A stretch of 15,226 bases of DNA from NCBI GenBank assembly GCA_044426355.1, contig JAWXUO010000046.1:1-15226 (forward strand), in the 5' to 3' direction. Shown piece after piece: positions 14,389 to 15,226 of the stretch. Each line of letters starts with the position of its first letter. Position 1 is the first letter of the stretch. The position numbers and the translations under genes are program-made. The stretch comes from CAYJLC01 sp044426355 (GTDB lineage: Bacteria > Bacillota > Clostridia > Oscillospirales > Butyricicoccaceae). The notes under the pieces were generated by a model that made no database searches, was not told the DNA's origin, and saw only the letters and a program-made list of their open reading frames with translations.

Positions 14389-15226
14389 TTAAAAATCTGC
14401 TAAATCAACTTGCGATTGTGGTTTTATATCTATTTTGCAACCTGTTAGTTTTGCTGCAAGTCTTGCGTTTTGTCCACCCTTGCCTATCGCAAGAGAAAGT
14501 TGGTCATCTGGCACTATAGCTATACAATTTTTTGTTTCTTCAAAAGATTTACAAGCAACGATTGTTGCAGGTGCTAGTGCTGCTGATACATATTCTGCAA
14601 TATCATCAGAATATTTTATAATATCAATTTTTTCTCCGTTAATTTCATCTACAACGCCTGCTACACGAGTACCCGAATTACCAACGCATGCCCCGATAGG
14701 GTCTATAGATGTATCATTTGAATATACAGCCATTTTAGTTCTGTTTCCTGCTTCACGTGCAATAGATTTTATTTCTACTATACCATCTGAAATTTCTGGA
14801 ACTTCTATTTCAAATAGTCTTTTAACTAGTCCTGGGTGTGTTCTAGAAATTATAACTTGTGGTCCTTTTGTAGCTTTTTTAACTTCTACAACATATACTT
14901 TTATGTGGTCGCCATCATCTAAAGTTTCGTTTCTTACTTGCTCGCCTATTGTTAAAATTCCCTCTACTTTTTCGCCCTCTGTTATCATTTCGATAATAGC
15001 ATTACCCGAGCGTGGGTCTACTCTTAAAACTGTAGCTTGTAAAATTTCGTGTTCTTTAGAAGAAAAACTCTCAGCTATCATTCCACGTTCTGCTTCACGT
15101 ATTGCTTGAATTATAACTTGTTTTGCAGTTTGTGCTGCTATTCTTCCAAATTCTTTTGTTTGAATACTCATAGATACAATATCGCCATATTCTGCTTGTT
15201 TCATAACTTCATTCCACTTGAGGTTG
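14389..15226 (-). CDS. nusA: Transcription termination/antitermination protein NusA (N-terminus outside window)
   Basis: The frame runs open off the right edge, so 278 C-terminal residues are visible. An ATG at 15204 could be taken for a start, but the preceding codons (NLKWNEV) are open and the NusA N-terminal domain is missing, so it is internal. Visible are the end of the N-terminal domain (FGRIAAQTAKQV), the S1 domain (around VEGILTIGEQV and VYVVEVKKATKGPQVIISR), KH1 with IGACVGNSGTRVAGVVDE and KH2 with AIGKGGQNARLAAKLTG. The protein binds RNA polymerase and nascent RNA to modulate pausing and termination. It ends shortly after KH2, as in Bacillus, without the acidic repeats of proteobacterial NusA. 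Order with rnpM, ylxQ and infB is standard. Confidence 0.97.
   Translation of the reverse strand, partial: NLKWNEVMKQAEYGDIVSMSIQTKEFGRIAAQTAKQVIIQAIREAERGMIAESFSSKEHEILQATVLRVDPRSGNAIIEMITEGEKVEGILTIGEQVRNETLDDGDHIKVYVVEVKKATKGPQVIISRTHPGLVKRLFEIEVPEISDGIVEIKSIAREAGNRTKMAVYSNDTSIDPIGACVGNSGTRVAGVVDEINGEKIDIIKYSDDIAEYVSAALAPATIVACKSFEETKNCIAIVPDDQLSLAIGKGGQNARLAAKLTGCKIDIKPQSQVDLADF

Noticed and set aside
15202..15204. ATG at 15204 as the start of nusA
   Set aside because: The frame stays open to the window edge and the NusA N-terminal domain would be missing.

Overview
The window is strongly A+T-rich, every protein-coding gene uses a Gram-positive style Shine-Dalgarno, and the right half carries the nusA-rnpM-ylxQ-infB-rbfA-nrnA-truB-ribF order. 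Together these point to a low-GC Firmicute, most likely a clostridial species. Having nrnA between rbfA and truB fits Clostridia. It is a chromosomal segment; I see no rRNA, tRNA, insertion sequence, phage gene or CRISPR array.

Layout, left to right. (1) 1-648, plus strand: the 3' part of a gene for a membrane protein with an 11-copy acidic Glu-Leu-Asp-Glu repeat, one transmembrane helix, a Lys/Pro-rich linker and a C-terminal zinc ribbon. (2) 649-916: an intergenic region holding two related hairpin terminators that separate this gene from the convergent block. (3) 917-5480, minus strand: dapF, then a small alarmone synthetase, a VTC-type polyphosphate polymerase, a DUF4956 membrane protein and a Cthe_2159-type beta-helix lipoprotein. 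The last three are tightly packed (8-nt overlap, then a 10-nt gap). (4) 5481-5604: a divergent promoter region between dapF and ruvX. (5) 5605-6024, plus strand: ruvX, whose stop codon overlaps that of the next gene. (6) 6021-15226, minus strand: a long block reading nusA (5' end outside the window), rnpM/ylxR, ylxQ, infB, rbfA, nrnA, truB, ribF, an M20 metallopeptidase and two half-size TSUP transporter genes. Most junctions overlap by 4-14 nt or are separated by fewer than 20 nt.

How the parts fit. The right-hand block is the conserved translation/RNA operon: transcription elongation (NusA), RNA-binding accessory proteins, initiation factor 2, 30S maturation, small-RNA turnover, tRNA pseudouridylation and flavin cofactor synthesis. 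It then runs on into a peptidase and a split anion transporter. Two hairpins sit inside this block: one between infB and rbfA, and one that covers the ribosome binding site of the first TSUP half. In both, the variant positions are G-U pairs in the sense RNA but A-C mismatches on the other strand, which suggests RNA structures acting in the operon transcript.

The most interesting part is the SAS-VTC-DUF4956-Cthe_2159 group. I infer a membrane-associated polyphosphate (or related polymer) module with an alarmone synthetase next to it and a surface beta-helix lipoprotein as its extracellular part. The pairing of VTC with DUF4956 genes is known in bacteria, but their joint function is, as far as I know, not established.
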